The translations under genes and the position numbers were made by a program. DNA of 46,255 nt from Acidobacteriota bacterium (GTDB lineage Bacteria > Acidobacteriota > Thermoanaerobaculia > Thermoanaerobaculales > Thermoanaerobaculaceae): assembly GCA_003158745.1 (NCBI GenBank), contig PMLC01000067.1:4738-50992 (forward strand). The letters are read 5' to 3'. A model generated the notes under the pieces. That model saw only the letters and a list, made by a program, of their open reading frames with translations, did not search any database and was not told the DNA's origin. Below, in pieces: positions 25,781-33,957 of the stretch (its first letter is position 1; each line of letters starts with the position of its first letter).

Positions 25781-26651
25781 CTAAATTGCCTTCAAAGGTA
25801 TCTGTGTGATCCAAGGGAAGCCGGTTGTGCGTTGGACGCGAGGTGGGTCGGCTTCCAAGGCGGCGAGGCCGGTCACGAGCTGGCCTTCGACAGCGTCCAT
25901 CGTGTCGAAGACCAGGTTGGCGGAGGATTGCTCGCGGAGGAGATCCCAGACGTGTTCGGTGGGGTTGAGCTCAGGGCTATACGGCGGGAGTGCGGCAAGG
26001 CGCATGTTTTCGGGGACGACGACATCGTGGGCTGTGTGCCAGCGGGCGCCCAGCAGCGTCGTGGGTCGTTGATCCGACCGAAACGGGCTTCGTCCTCGAA
26101 CATCAGTCGAACGGATCGGCCGATTCTGGCTTGACGGTCTATTTCGTGCGCGATGACCTCGGGGAGTTTCTTTTGAACGCCTCCTGAGCGCTGGGATCTC
26201 CCTTGGGATGTCGAGGACGGGGTGCGATCTTGCGCCAGCCGTGCCGCGCCAGCATGCGATACACCGTGGACTTGGGCACCGTGTGACCGACCCGCTGCTC
26301 GTAGGCAGTCTTGATCTCACCGACGACCAGGATCCCGCCTCGTTCGGCCTGCTCAAGAAAACCCTCTAAGAATGCTTCTTCTTCGTCGGGCCGCAGGTAG
26401 CTATGTCGCCGTCCTCCCCGGCCGGCGCCCACCAGGATCTCTTCGCCGTGCCGCAGGTACCGCGAGTGCCAGGCGCGAACCGTGTTGGGCGACCACCCGA
26501 CCGCGACGGCAATCTCCTGGCTGGAGAGCCCCAAGCTGGCCCGCAGCCACACGCATTGCACCCGGCGAAAATCCGCCTTCGTCCTCGTCCGGCCCAGCAG
26601 TGCCCCGACCCGCTCGATCGCGTCCCCCGACAACGCCGTCGGCTTTCGCAT
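25781..26651 (-). mobile_element. IS630-family transposase remnant
   Basis: The N-terminal part (26139-26651) carries the helix-turn-helix domain: LSSQEIAVAVGWSPNTVRAWHSRYL and the winged-helix segment VPKSTVYRMLARHGWRK. The frame breaks in an A-rich tract near 26170-26180 and continues as LPEVIAHEIDRQARIG, then LMFEDEARFGR with the first catalytic Asp. After DPRRCW the sequence jumps to GARWHTAHDVVVPENM, so roughly 60 residues of the DDE core, including the second Asp, are missing. The third acidic residue is kept in PYSPELNPTEHVWDLLRE. It therefore cannot encode an active transposase. Terminal inverted repeats could not be identified with confidence. Confidence 0.85.
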
Positions 26652-26718
26652 GCTTTCCCCCTTTCTTCAAACACCGGGGGAAACATACCATAAGGATACA
26701 TATGAACGCAACTACGTA

Positions 26719-26858
26719 TGAAGAGTCGGAGAGACCCAAGACTCGCAGCCGGGCCACGGGGACTAAACGTGCGAAGGGCCGCGCAATGCCCGACCCCCCT
26801 CACTTCCCTCGCGGAGATCCTCTAACTCTTAACTCTTCACTCTCAACTCTGCACTGCC
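26719..26858 (-). repeat. Reiterated-word repeat after bamA
   Basis: Read in the direction of bamA, this begins immediately after the stop codon: GAGTTGAGAGTGAAGAGTTAAGAG-type words at 26821-26858 (ACTCTT-rich on the plus strand), with the 8-base complement TGAAGAGT at 26719-26726. The second arm is weak. It fills part of the 207 bases between the IS630 relic and bamA; I see nothing else there. Confidence 0.45.
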
Positions 26859-29468
26859 TCAGAACGTACTGCCGATCGAGAACAGGAAGTTCCCCTTCTT
26901 CTCGTCCGAGAACGGGTGCGGGTTGATGCCGTAGATGAAACGCAACGGAGCCTGGAAGATGGGAAGGAAGACCCGCAGTTCCGCCCCGTACGAGTACCGC
27001 ATGAGGCCCAGGTCCCACCCTTGTGTCTCGTACCACGTGTTTCCGATGTCCGAGAAGAAGATCAGCTTGAGCGGACCGCCGAGCTTGATCTGGTATTCGA
27101 TATTGGCCTGCAAGTACCGGTCGCCGCCGAGTTGCACGCCATTCGCGTCCACGAAATACGCGCCGGTCTTGGTGCGCGGCAGAACCGAGTACCACTCGAA
27201 GCCGCGCAGCGAACGCTCGCCTCCAAGGCGGTAGCGGTCGTAGAACGGAATCGTGAACCCGCCAAACGGCCTGATTATGCCACCCTCGAAATTAAACGCG
27301 AAGATCGTTCGCTTCGACAGCGGGTCGAACAGCGCCATGCCCCACTCGGGACGCAGGTAGTGGAAGTCCCCACCCAGTGCCCCGCCCGCGTACCGCAACC
27401 GGAGGAAGTACGAAACCCCCTGGCTCGGGTCGAACGGGTCGTCGCGCGAATCGTAACCGTACGCCGGGGTGAGCGCCGACGTGATGCCCCTGTAGATCTC
27501 GTAGAACTTGCTCTCGCCTGGGATGTCCTTGTATGGGGTCGGTATCGGCTGACGATGCGGATAGTCGAGGTTGCTGTCGGGTGACAGGGTGCGGTTGGTG
27601 CTGTACTTCGCGTAGACATCCTCGTAGCTGTAGGTGATCGAGAAGTTCCCGAAGTCTGAGACTCCGAGCCCCCAAACCAGTGACCCGCCCTTGCCGCTCC
27701 GCTGGTAGTCGCTTAGCAGCGACGTGATGGCGGAGTAGTCCAACGTCTGGTTGTAAATCGAGGCCCCAATCATCATCCGCTTGTCGAGGAAGTAGGGCTC
27801 CGAAAACGAGAGCGTATAGCTCTTGCCGGTCGCGCCCGCCTGCAAGCCGATGCCGAACGTCTCGCCTCGCCCGAGGAAGTTCCGGGTGTTGAAACTGGCC
27901 TGCCCGAAGAAGCCTTCGAGCTCCGAGTAGCCGGCGCCGAATTGAACGTCGGTCCGGCCGGTCTCCTCACCCTTGATCGTGACGTTGACCGTGTGGTTTT
28001 TGTCGTCGAACTTGAACTCGACGGGGTCTTCCTTGAGCTTGAAGTAGCCGAGCTGGTTGACCTTGAACATGGACTTCTTGAACCCGCCCATGTTCATCCA
28101 GTCGCCCTCGAAGAGGCGGATCTCCCGCCGCATCACTTTTTCCTGGGTCTTTTTGTTGCCCGCGAACTCGATCCGACCCAGTCGAAAACGGTCACCCTCG
28201 AAGACGCTCACCACGACGTCCACCGTGTCGGGTTTGTCCTTACGCTCGACCAGGACCTGATTGGTATAGGAGTAGATGTAGCCGCGCGCTTGATAGAGAT
28301 TGCGGACGGCCTCGTTGCCCTCCTCGACCTTGGAGTAGTTGTAGATCTTGCCGGGTTTGACCTCGTACAGTTTTCGGAGCCCGTCCGACAGGAACACCGT
28401 GTTGCCCTTGATCGACAGATCGCCCATCTTGAACTGCTTGCCTTCCTGGACGGGGATCACCACGACCATCCGGAACTTCTTCTCCTTCTGGGTTCTCCCT
28501 TGCGGGTTGCGGGCGATCAGCTCGATCTTGGGCTCCCCGACCACGATGTCCTTATACCCATGGTTCATGTAGAACTTCTTGAGGTTCTCCGAGTCTTCGC
28601 CCCACGTCTCTTTGCTCCAGATCGTCTTTTTGCTGAACATCCAGATCAGTGACTTCTGCTTCGTCTTCTTGAGCGCCCCTCGCAGCCTCCTATCCGAGAA
28701 GACCTTGTTCCCCTCGAAGCGGATAGTGCCGATCTTGATCTTGGCGCCTTCGTCGATCTTGAACGTCACCTTTCGCTGGTTCGGGCCGGTCTCGGTGACC
28801 ACCGGGTCCACGAGCACACTCGGGTACCCTTCCTTGGCGTAGACGTCTAGCATGGCCTGCTTGAGGCGCTGGAGCTCGGAGGCCCTCAGCGGCACGTTCC
28901 GCTTGATCGTCACGTTCGCTGTATCGAGCTTCTCCTTGATCGTCGAGGTGGATAGCTTCTTGTTGCCTTCGAAAAGAAACTCGGTCACCTTAGGGCGCTC
29001 GCGCACCGTGACGATGAGGCGCACCTTCCCGGGCGCGATCTCCTCGGATTCGATCTTGAGGTCCTCGACCAGACCAGAGTCCCAGAAACGACCGAAGCTC
29101 CTGGCTATTGCGGACGGGTCGTAGGGATCGCCTTCCGACACGTTGAGGTAGTACTCGACGGTTTCTGCGGTGATCGTTGCACCGCCCACAATCTTGATCT
29201 CCGCTATCACGGGGTGCGAGGGGTCTCCGGGCGTCGAGGCGTCGCGGTTCTTCGCCGGCTGCACCTGGGCTGGTTGATTCGCCTGGGGTATCGCGTCTGG
29301 CTTCGCGAGTGGTGCGGCATCCTGCTTCACGGCAGGTTTGGGTGTCTCGGCGGGCGTAGGGGTCGCCGTGACCTTGGGGGTTTCGCCGGCTGGGCTGGAG
29401 TCATCGCCACCCGCGACCCCGACGGCACATGCAAGGACGACGAGCACTGCGGCCGCTACTCTTCGCAC
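26859..29468 (-). CDS. bamA: Outer-membrane protein assembly factor BamA
   Basis: Central outer-membrane insertase of the Bam complex (869 residues). A signal peptide (MRRVAAAVLVVLACAVGVAGG) and a Pro/Thr/Ala-rich linker (to about 85) lead to five POTRA domains (about 88-500), each with the beta-alpha-alpha-beta-beta outline and turns such as FEGNKKLSTSTI, FEGNKVFSDRRL, IKGNTVFLSDGL and FAGNKKTQEKVM. The barrel covers about 505-869, with the loop-6 motif LRGFEWYS near 770 and a C-terminal IGSTF typical of Bam substrates. The start is GTG at 29468, overlapping the clpC stop by 13 bases. The usual downstream skp-lpxD genes are absent; an IS630 relic lies there instead. Confidence 0.95.
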   Translation of the reverse strand: MRRVAAAVLVVLACAVGVAGGDDSSPAGETPKVTATPTPAETPKPAVKQDAAPLAKPDAIPQANQPAQVQPAKNRDASTPGDPSHPVIAEIKIVGGATITAETVEYYLNVSEGDPYDPSAIARSFGRFWDSGLVEDLKIESEEIAPGKVRLIVTVRERPKVTEFLFEGNKKLSTSTIKEKLDTANVTIKRNVPLRASELQRLKQAMLDVYAKEGYPSVLVDPVVTETGPNQRKVTFKIDEGAKIKIGTIRFEGNKVFSDRRLRGALKKTKQKSLIWMFSKKTIWSKETWGEDSENLKKFYMNHGYKDIVVGEPKIELIARNPQGRTQKEKKFRMVVVIPVQEGKQFKMGDLSIKGNTVFLSDGLRKLYEVKPGKIYNYSKVEEGNEAVRNLYQARGYIYSYTNQVLVERKDKPDTVDVVVSVFEGDRFRLGRIEFAGNKKTQEKVMRREIRLFEGDWMNMGGFKKSMFKVNQLGYFKLKEDPVEFKFDDKNHTVNVTIKGEETGRTDVQFGAGYSELEGFFGQASFNTRNFLGRGETFGIGLQAGATGKSYTLSFSEPYFLDKRMMIGASIYNQTLDYSAITSLLSDYQRSGKGGSLVWGLGVSDFGNFSITYSYEDVYAKYSTNRTLSPDSNLDYPHRQPIPTPYKDIPGESKFYEIYRGITSALTPAYGYDSRDDPFDPSQGVSYFLRLRYAGGALGGDFHYLRPEWGMALFDPLSKRTIFAFNFEGGIIRPFGGFTIPFYDRYRLGGERSLRGFEWYSVLPRTKTGAYFVDANGVQLGGDRYLQANIEYQIKLGGPLKLIFFSDIGNTWYETQGWDLGLMRYSYGAELRVFLPIFQAPLRFIYGINPHPFSDEKKGNFLFSIGSTF

Positions 29469-31876
29469 ACACCCTCCCGCGCCCCCACAACCAGGCGTTC
29501 CCCTTCAACGGATACCAGCAGGACCTCGCAGCTCGAGTGCCGGTGCGAGATCAGGTAGTCCGATACCGCGTCCTCCAGGTGCCGCACGACGGCGCGGCGC
29601 AGCGGCCGGGCGCCCGCCGATGCCTCGCCGCCCGCGTGAGAGAGCAGCCACTCGATGGCGGCCGCCGGGACCTCCAACGTGATCCCGCGTCCGGCCAGAT
29701 GGGCAACGACGTCCCCGACGAGCAGCTGCGCCACCTCGTGGAGTTCGTCCAGTTGGAGCGGGTGGAACACCACGACGTCGTCCAGTCGGTTGAGAAACTC
29801 AGGCGGAAACTGGCGCTTCAGCTCGCGAAGCACTGCCTCGCGGATCTCCGGATGGGACGGCGTGCCGCCGCTCTCGGCGAACCCGACCTGGGCACCCCCC
29901 GCCAGAAGCTCCCTCGTACCAAGGTTGGAGGTCATGATGATGAGCGTGTTCCTGAAGTCGACCTGATCGCCGTACGCATCGGTCAGAATGCCGTCCTCGA
30001 GGACCTGGAGCAGGAGGTTGGCGATGTCGGCGTGAGCCTTCTCGATCTCGTCGAGCAGGATCAGCGAGTACGGCTGGCGCCGCACGCGCTCGGTCAACTG
30101 CCCCCCTTCCTCGAAGCCAACGTAGCCGGGGGGCGAGCCGATCAACTTCGAGATGGCGTGTTTCTCCATGTACTCAGACATGTCGAAACGTACGAGGGCC
30201 TTTTCCGAGTGAAAGAGGAACCGGGCGAGCTGGCGGGCCGCCTCGGTCTTCCCTACCCCAGAGGGCCCGAGGAAGAGGAACGAACCGATTGGGCGAAGCC
30301 CGCGAGTCACGCCTAGACGCGAGCGCCGAATCGCCCGAGCGATGGCGGAGATCGCTTCCTGCTGCCCGACGATGCGCTGGCGAAGGATTTCCTCCATGCG
30401 CGCGAGGCGATCTGCCTCGTCCTCTCGCAGCGTCGTGATCGGGATCCCGGTCCACGACGCGATCACCTCCTCGACCTCGGCGCGCCCGACCTCGGCAACC
30501 GGCTCCTGCATCGGTTGAGCCTGCGAGATCTTCTTGATCTCCGAGCGGAGGGAAAGCTCGCGCTCTCGGAGCCTGACCGCGCCCTCGAAGTCCTTGGCCG
30601 AGATCGCCCGCTTCATCTCCCGCACAACCCGACTCGCTTCGCTCTGCTTCTGGCGCAGGTGCTCGGTCGAGGCGGCCCCACGGAGCTTGACGCGGGCTCC
30701 GCCCTCGTCGAGCACGTCGATCGCCTTGTCGGGGAAATACCGGTCGGTGATGTAGCGTCCAGACTGCGTGACAGCTGCCCGCAGCGCTTCGTCGGTGTAA
30801 CGGACCTTGTGGAACTTCTCGTACCGGTCCCTCACGCCCTGGAGGATCACGAGCGTCGCCTCCTCGTCGGGAGGCTGCACGGCCACCGGCTGGAAGCGGC
30901 GGGAGAGGGAGCGGTCCTTTTCGATGTACTTCCGGTACTCCTTGAGCGTGGTTGCGCCGATGCAGGTGATCTCTCCACGAGATAGCGCCGGTTTGAGGAT
31001 GTTGGCTGCATCGAGCGAGCCCTCGGCGGACCCGGCTCCGATCAGCACGTGGAGCTCGTCGATGAAGACGATGATCTCGGGGTTCTCGCGAAGTTCCTTG
31101 AGGATCGCTTTGAGGCGCTCCTCGAACTGTCCGCGGTACTTGGTGCCGGCCACTACCAGCGGAAGGTCGAGCGCGAGAATTCGCCGGTCCGCCAGCTGCA
31201 CCGGTACGCGCCCCGACGCGATTCTCTGCGCGAGACCCTCCACGATAGCGGTCTTCCCAACGCCCGGCTCGCCCAGCAGAACCGGATTGTTCTTCGTCCG
31301 GCGCAGGAGGATCTGGACGATGCGATCGATCTCCTCCTCGCGTCCAACCAGAGGATCGAAACCCCCGGTGGTGGCGAACTCCGTGAGGTCGCGGGCGAAC
31401 TCGCCGAGAGCCGCAAGCTCGCGCTTGCCCTTCTTGACGTCGCGGTCGCGCCAGATCTCACCAAGCTCCTCGCGGGCTGCCAGGAGCGACATCCCATGGC
31501 GGCCGAGGGCCCGCGCCGCCGCGCACGACTCAAGGCGCAGCATCGCGAGAAGCACATGCTCGTTGCCCACGGCGGACTGGCCCAGGACCTCCGCCTCGTG
31601 GGTGGCGAGCAGCAGGATGCGGCGGCTGTCGTCTGCAAGGGGGAGATCGGCGGGCGCCTGCGTGTCGGCCACCCTCGAAACGGCGCCGAGCTCCTGGCGC
31701 AACTCTTCGCCAGAAAGCTGGAAGCGCACCAGCAGCTGCTCCACGACCTCGTCGCTCTCGCGCAACAAGCCGAGGAGGATGTGCTCGGAGGCGATAGCCT
31801 GGGCTCCCGCCCGGGCCGCCTCGTAGCGAGCGAAAAAGAGAGTCCGCCTAGCCCTCTCGGTCAGGTTTTCGAGCAT
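29456..31876 (-). CDS. clpC: ClpC-type AAA+ chaperone/unfoldase
   Basis: Hsp100 ATPase of 806 residues that unfolds proteins, in most bacteria for ClpP. Two Clp_N repeats lie at about 5-50 and 80-135. The first AAA+ module has Walker A GEPGVGKT (202-209) and Walker B VFIDE (270-274). A short middle region holds a UVR-like helix (EASRVVREMKRAISAKDFEGAVRLRERE, about 413-440). The second module has GPSGVGKT (537-544) and LILLDE (605-610). The C-terminal tail is short. It overlaps lolD by 16 bases upstream and bamA by 13 downstream, so all three should be translated together; a ClpC inside the lol-bam operon is unusual and suggests a link to envelope quality control. Confidence 0.92.
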   Translation of the reverse strand: MLENLTERARRTLFFARYEAARAGAQAIASEHILLGLLRESDEVVEQLLVRFQLSGEELRQELGAVSRVADTQAPADLPLADDSRRILLLATHEAEVLGQSAVGNEHVLLAMLRLESCAAARALGRHGMSLLAAREELGEIWRDRDVKKGKRELAALGEFARDLTEFATTGGFDPLVGREEEIDRIVQILLRRTKNNPVLLGEPGVGKTAIVEGLAQRIASGRVPVQLADRRILALDLPLVVAGTKYRGQFEERLKAILKELRENPEIIVFIDELHVLIGAGSAEGSLDAANILKPALSRGEITCIGATTLKEYRKYIEKDRSLSRRFQPVAVQPPDEEATLVILQGVRDRYEKFHKVRYTDEALRAAVTQSGRYITDRYFPDKAIDVLDEGGARVKLRGAASTEHLRQKQSEASRVVREMKRAISAKDFEGAVRLRERELSLRSEIKKISQAQPMQEPVAEVGRAEVEEVIASWTGIPITTLREDEADRLARMEEILRQRIVGQQEAISAIARAIRRSRLGVTRGLRPIGSFLFLGPSGVGKTEAARQLARFLFHSEKALVRFDMSEYMEKHAISKLIGSPPGYVGFEEGGQLTERVRRQPYSLILLDEIEKAHADIANLLLQVLEDGILTDAYGDQVDFRNTLIIMTSNLGTRELLAGGAQVGFAESGGTPSHPEIREAVLRELKRQFPPEFLNRLDDVVVFHPLQLDELHEVAQLLVGDVVAHLAGRGITLEVPAAAIEWLLSHAGGEASAGARPLRRAVVRHLEDAVSDYLISHRHSSCEVLLVSVEGERLVVGAREGVCEE

Positions 31877-32553
31877 GCCTCCTCGACAGTGGCCCCGGTC
31901 AGTCGCAGTGTGCGTCCACAGCGACCGGCCAGGGCCTCGTTGTGCGTCACGATAACACTCGTGAGGCGTCGGCTCAAATGCAGCTGCCGCAACACTCCGA
32001 AGAGGTGCTCGGCGTTCGTGGCGTCGAGGTTGCCGGTCGGTTCGTCGGCCAACAGGAGCTCCGGTTTGGCGACCAGCGCCCTGGCCACCGAACCGCGCTG
32101 CTGCTCCCCGCCCGAGAGCTCGTCGGGGAAGTGGCTCCGGCGTGGGCCAAGTCCGACTTCCTCGATGAGTTCGGCAGCCGCCGCGAACGCGGTTGAATGG
32201 CCCTCCCCCGCGATCAGCAGGGGCATCGCCACATTCTCCTCGAGAGTGAATTCCGGCAGCAAGGCGTGAAATTGGAACACGAACCCGATTCGGCGGTTGC
32301 GCCAGCGCGCTCTCTCATCGACCGACAAAGCGGCCACGTCGATCCCGAACAGACGCAGCTCACCGGCGTCCGGGCGGTCCAGGAGGCCGAGCAGGTGCAG
32401 CAGAGTGCTCTTGCCGACGCCGGATGGCCCAACGACCGCGAGCATCTCACCGTGCGCCACTGCGAGGTCGAGGCCCCAAAGCACCTCGACCCGGCGCTCA
32501 CCGGCGCCGTACCCTTTTCGCAGACCATGGGCGACAACCAGCTCGTCACTCAT
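31861..32553 (-). CDS. lolD: Lipoprotein-releasing ABC transporter ATPase
   Basis: ATPase of the LolCDE system, which lifts lipoproteins from the inner membrane for delivery to the outer membrane. It has 230 residues. Walker A GPSGVGKST is at 42-50, the Q-loop is in GFVFQFHALLPEFT, the signature is LSGGEQQR, Walker B is LLLADEPTGNLD, and the switch His is in IVTHNE. All are intact. The ATG at 32553 (MSDELVV) is preferred over an in-frame upstream start because it lies in the direct repeat that marks the ancestral overlap with lolC/E. The gene overlaps clpC by 16 bases. Confidence 0.9.
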   Translation of the reverse strand: MSDELVVAHGLRKGYGAGERRVEVLWGLDLAVAHGEMLAVVGPSGVGKSTLLHLLGLLDRPDAGELRLFGIDVAALSVDERARWRNRRIGFVFQFHALLPEFTLEENVAMPLLIAGEGHSTAFAAAAELIEEVGLGPRRSHFPDELSGGEQQRGSVARALVAKPELLLADEPTGNLDATNAEHLFGVLRQLHLSRRLTSVIVTHNEALAGRCGRTLRLTGATVEEACSKT

Positions 32554-32690
32554 ACCGCAGCCCGTTATCCGGGCGAGGGATCCCATCCCGCCGTTGGCGG
32601 AACTCTAGGCCCCCCGGGCCCCCCGCTCGTTCCGCCAGAGGTGGGACTCGCCCATACGCCATGCCACATCTCTTACTCATACCGCAGCCC
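32548..32690. repeat. Palindromic insert between 16-base direct repeats at the lolC/E-lolD junction
   Basis: The 16 bases ACTCATACCGCAGCCC occur at 32548-32563 and 32675-32690 (plus strand). Between them lie 111 bases with a nested palindrome: GGGCGAG (32571-32577) pairs with CTCGCCC (32647-32653), GGCGGAAC (32596-32603) pairs with GTTCCGCC (32629-32636), and the loop holds GGCCCCCCGGGCCCCCC. One repeat copy carries the lolC/E stop, the other the lolD start. Confidence 0.75.
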
Positions 32691-33815
32691 TTCCAGTACG
32701 TCTCTCCTCGAGGCGGCGCGCGCCGGGGCAATCGACGCGAGGAGAGCTGCGACCAACGAGACGGTCAGCACGATCGCGACCGAGGCGGGGGTGACGCGGA
32801 ACGGGACGTGCGAGACAATGAAGACACCGCGTGGGAGGGGCAGCGCATGAGTCCGGTCCAGGACCTCCGCGGCGACGCCGCCGAGTGCGGTGCCCAGGAC
32901 TCCGCCCAGAGCTCCGACGCCGAGGCCGAGCAGCAGGAAGAGGCGCCGCACCCGTGAAGGGGTCATTCCGAGCGCGGTGAGCAGTGCCACATCGGCACGC
33001 TTCTCGGCCGCCAGCAGTGCCAGGTTGCACAGCAGGTTGAGCGCCGCAACGACCATCACGAGCGCGACGCCGAACCCGATCATGGCTCGTTCGAGCGCAA
33101 GTGCGGCCAGAAGAGGACGGTTCAACGCCGCGAACGACACCACTTCCACCCCCTCCGGCACCTCGCCCTGCACAACCGATGCCACCCGCCAGGCCTGGCG
33201 CGGGTCCTTCGCCCGCAGCACCACCCTCCGTGGGGCGCCGAGATCGAGCAGTGCGGCACCCACGCTCACCGGAGCGAAAACCACCGCGCGGTCGTCCCCG
33301 GGCTGCACGGGATTGACTATGCCCACTACCACACGGCGCCGCGTCGGCACCGGTCCCAGCGGCGTCAGCACCAGTCGCGGGCTCGCGATCGTGATCTCCG
33401 AACCGGCACCAACACCCAACCGCGCCGCCAGGACCCTATTGACCTCTATGCGGGACAGAGTGTCCACCGCCTCCAGTTCGGCCGGGACAGCTCCGTCCGG
33501 ACCGAGGCACCACACCGCGCCGCCGGCCGACGCCCGCACCTCGAGCTCCGGATGGCGCTTCCGCAGTCTCGCCAGCCAGTCGCCCTCGGGCAGGGCGCGA
33601 CCCACGCGCGGCCGCAGCTCTGCGTGCGTGCCCGCCTCGGCAAGCTGGGCCCGGATCGTGGACTGGAAACCCTCCAGAAGCGCCAGCGTCACCACCAGGG
33701 CCGCCGCCCCCAGCGCCATGGCCCCAAATGAGATTGCACTCACCGCCGCGACGTGCGTCCGGCGGCGGAGGCCGAGGAGGTACCGCCCCGCGACGAAGCC
33801 CAGCACGCTCCTCAA
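32673..33815 (-). CDS. LolC/LolE-type lipoprotein-releasing permease
   Basis: Membrane subunit of the lipoprotein-releasing ABC transporter (FtsX/MacB superfamily), 380 residues with the start chosen. The first helix is at about 20-45 (AVSAISFGAMALGAAALVVTLALLEGFQ), then a large periplasmic domain, then three C-terminal helices (MIGFGVALVMVVAALNLLCNLALL; LFLLLGLGVGALGGVLG; VAIVLTVSLVAALLASIAPA). It ends in the family phrase RRDVLEGLRYE. TTG at 33815 with GGGAGG five bases upstream is the likely start; GTG 33806 is an alternative. Longer frames read into the repeat at 33838. A single LolC/E-type permease could form a homodimer with LolD, as LolF does in some bacteria. Confidence 0.85.
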   Translation of the reverse strand: MRSVLGFVAGRYLLGLRRRTHVAAVSAISFGAMALGAAALVVTLALLEGFQSTIRAQLAEAGTHAELRPRVGRALPEGDWLARLRKRHPELEVRASAGGAVWCLGPDGAVPAELEAVDTLSRIEVNRVLAARLGVGAGSEITIASPRLVLTPLGPVPTRRRVVVGIVNPVQPGDDRAVVFAPVSVGAALLDLGAPRRVVLRAKDPRQAWRVASVVQGEVPEGVEVVSFAALNRPLLAALALERAMIGFGVALVMVVAALNLLCNLALLAAEKRADVALLTALGMTPSRVRRLFLLLGLGVGALGGVLGTALGGVAAEVLDRTHALPLPRGVFIVSHVPFRVTPASVAIVLTVSLVAALLASIAPARAASRRDVLEGLRYE

Positions 33816-33837
33816 GCCGCCCTCCCACCCACCCGGT

Positions 33838-33950
33838 CCACAGTTGACAGTCGACAGTTGACAGTGAAGACGCTCGGTTCGGACCCCCAATGGCGACCCA
33901 GCCTCGAGCTCCGGCCGGGACTGTGAACTGTCAACTGTGAACTGTCGACT
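33838..33950. repeat. CAGTTGACAGT-type palindrome between lysS and lolC/E
   Basis: The left arm (33838-33866) is built of CAGTTGACAG/TCGACAGTTG words. The right arm (33921-33950) is built of CTGTGAACTG/TCAACTGTGA words; ACTGTCAACTGT is a perfect 12-base match between arms. Read with lysS, it begins eight bases after the stop codon. The same words recur at 42297-42424. Confidence 0.7.
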
Positions 33951-33957
33951 CGTTCCA

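Noticed and set aside
26139-26190. Programmed frameshift in the IS630 transposase
   Set aside because: Some IS630 elements use one, and an A-rich tract is present, but the missing DDE core makes the element dead in any case.
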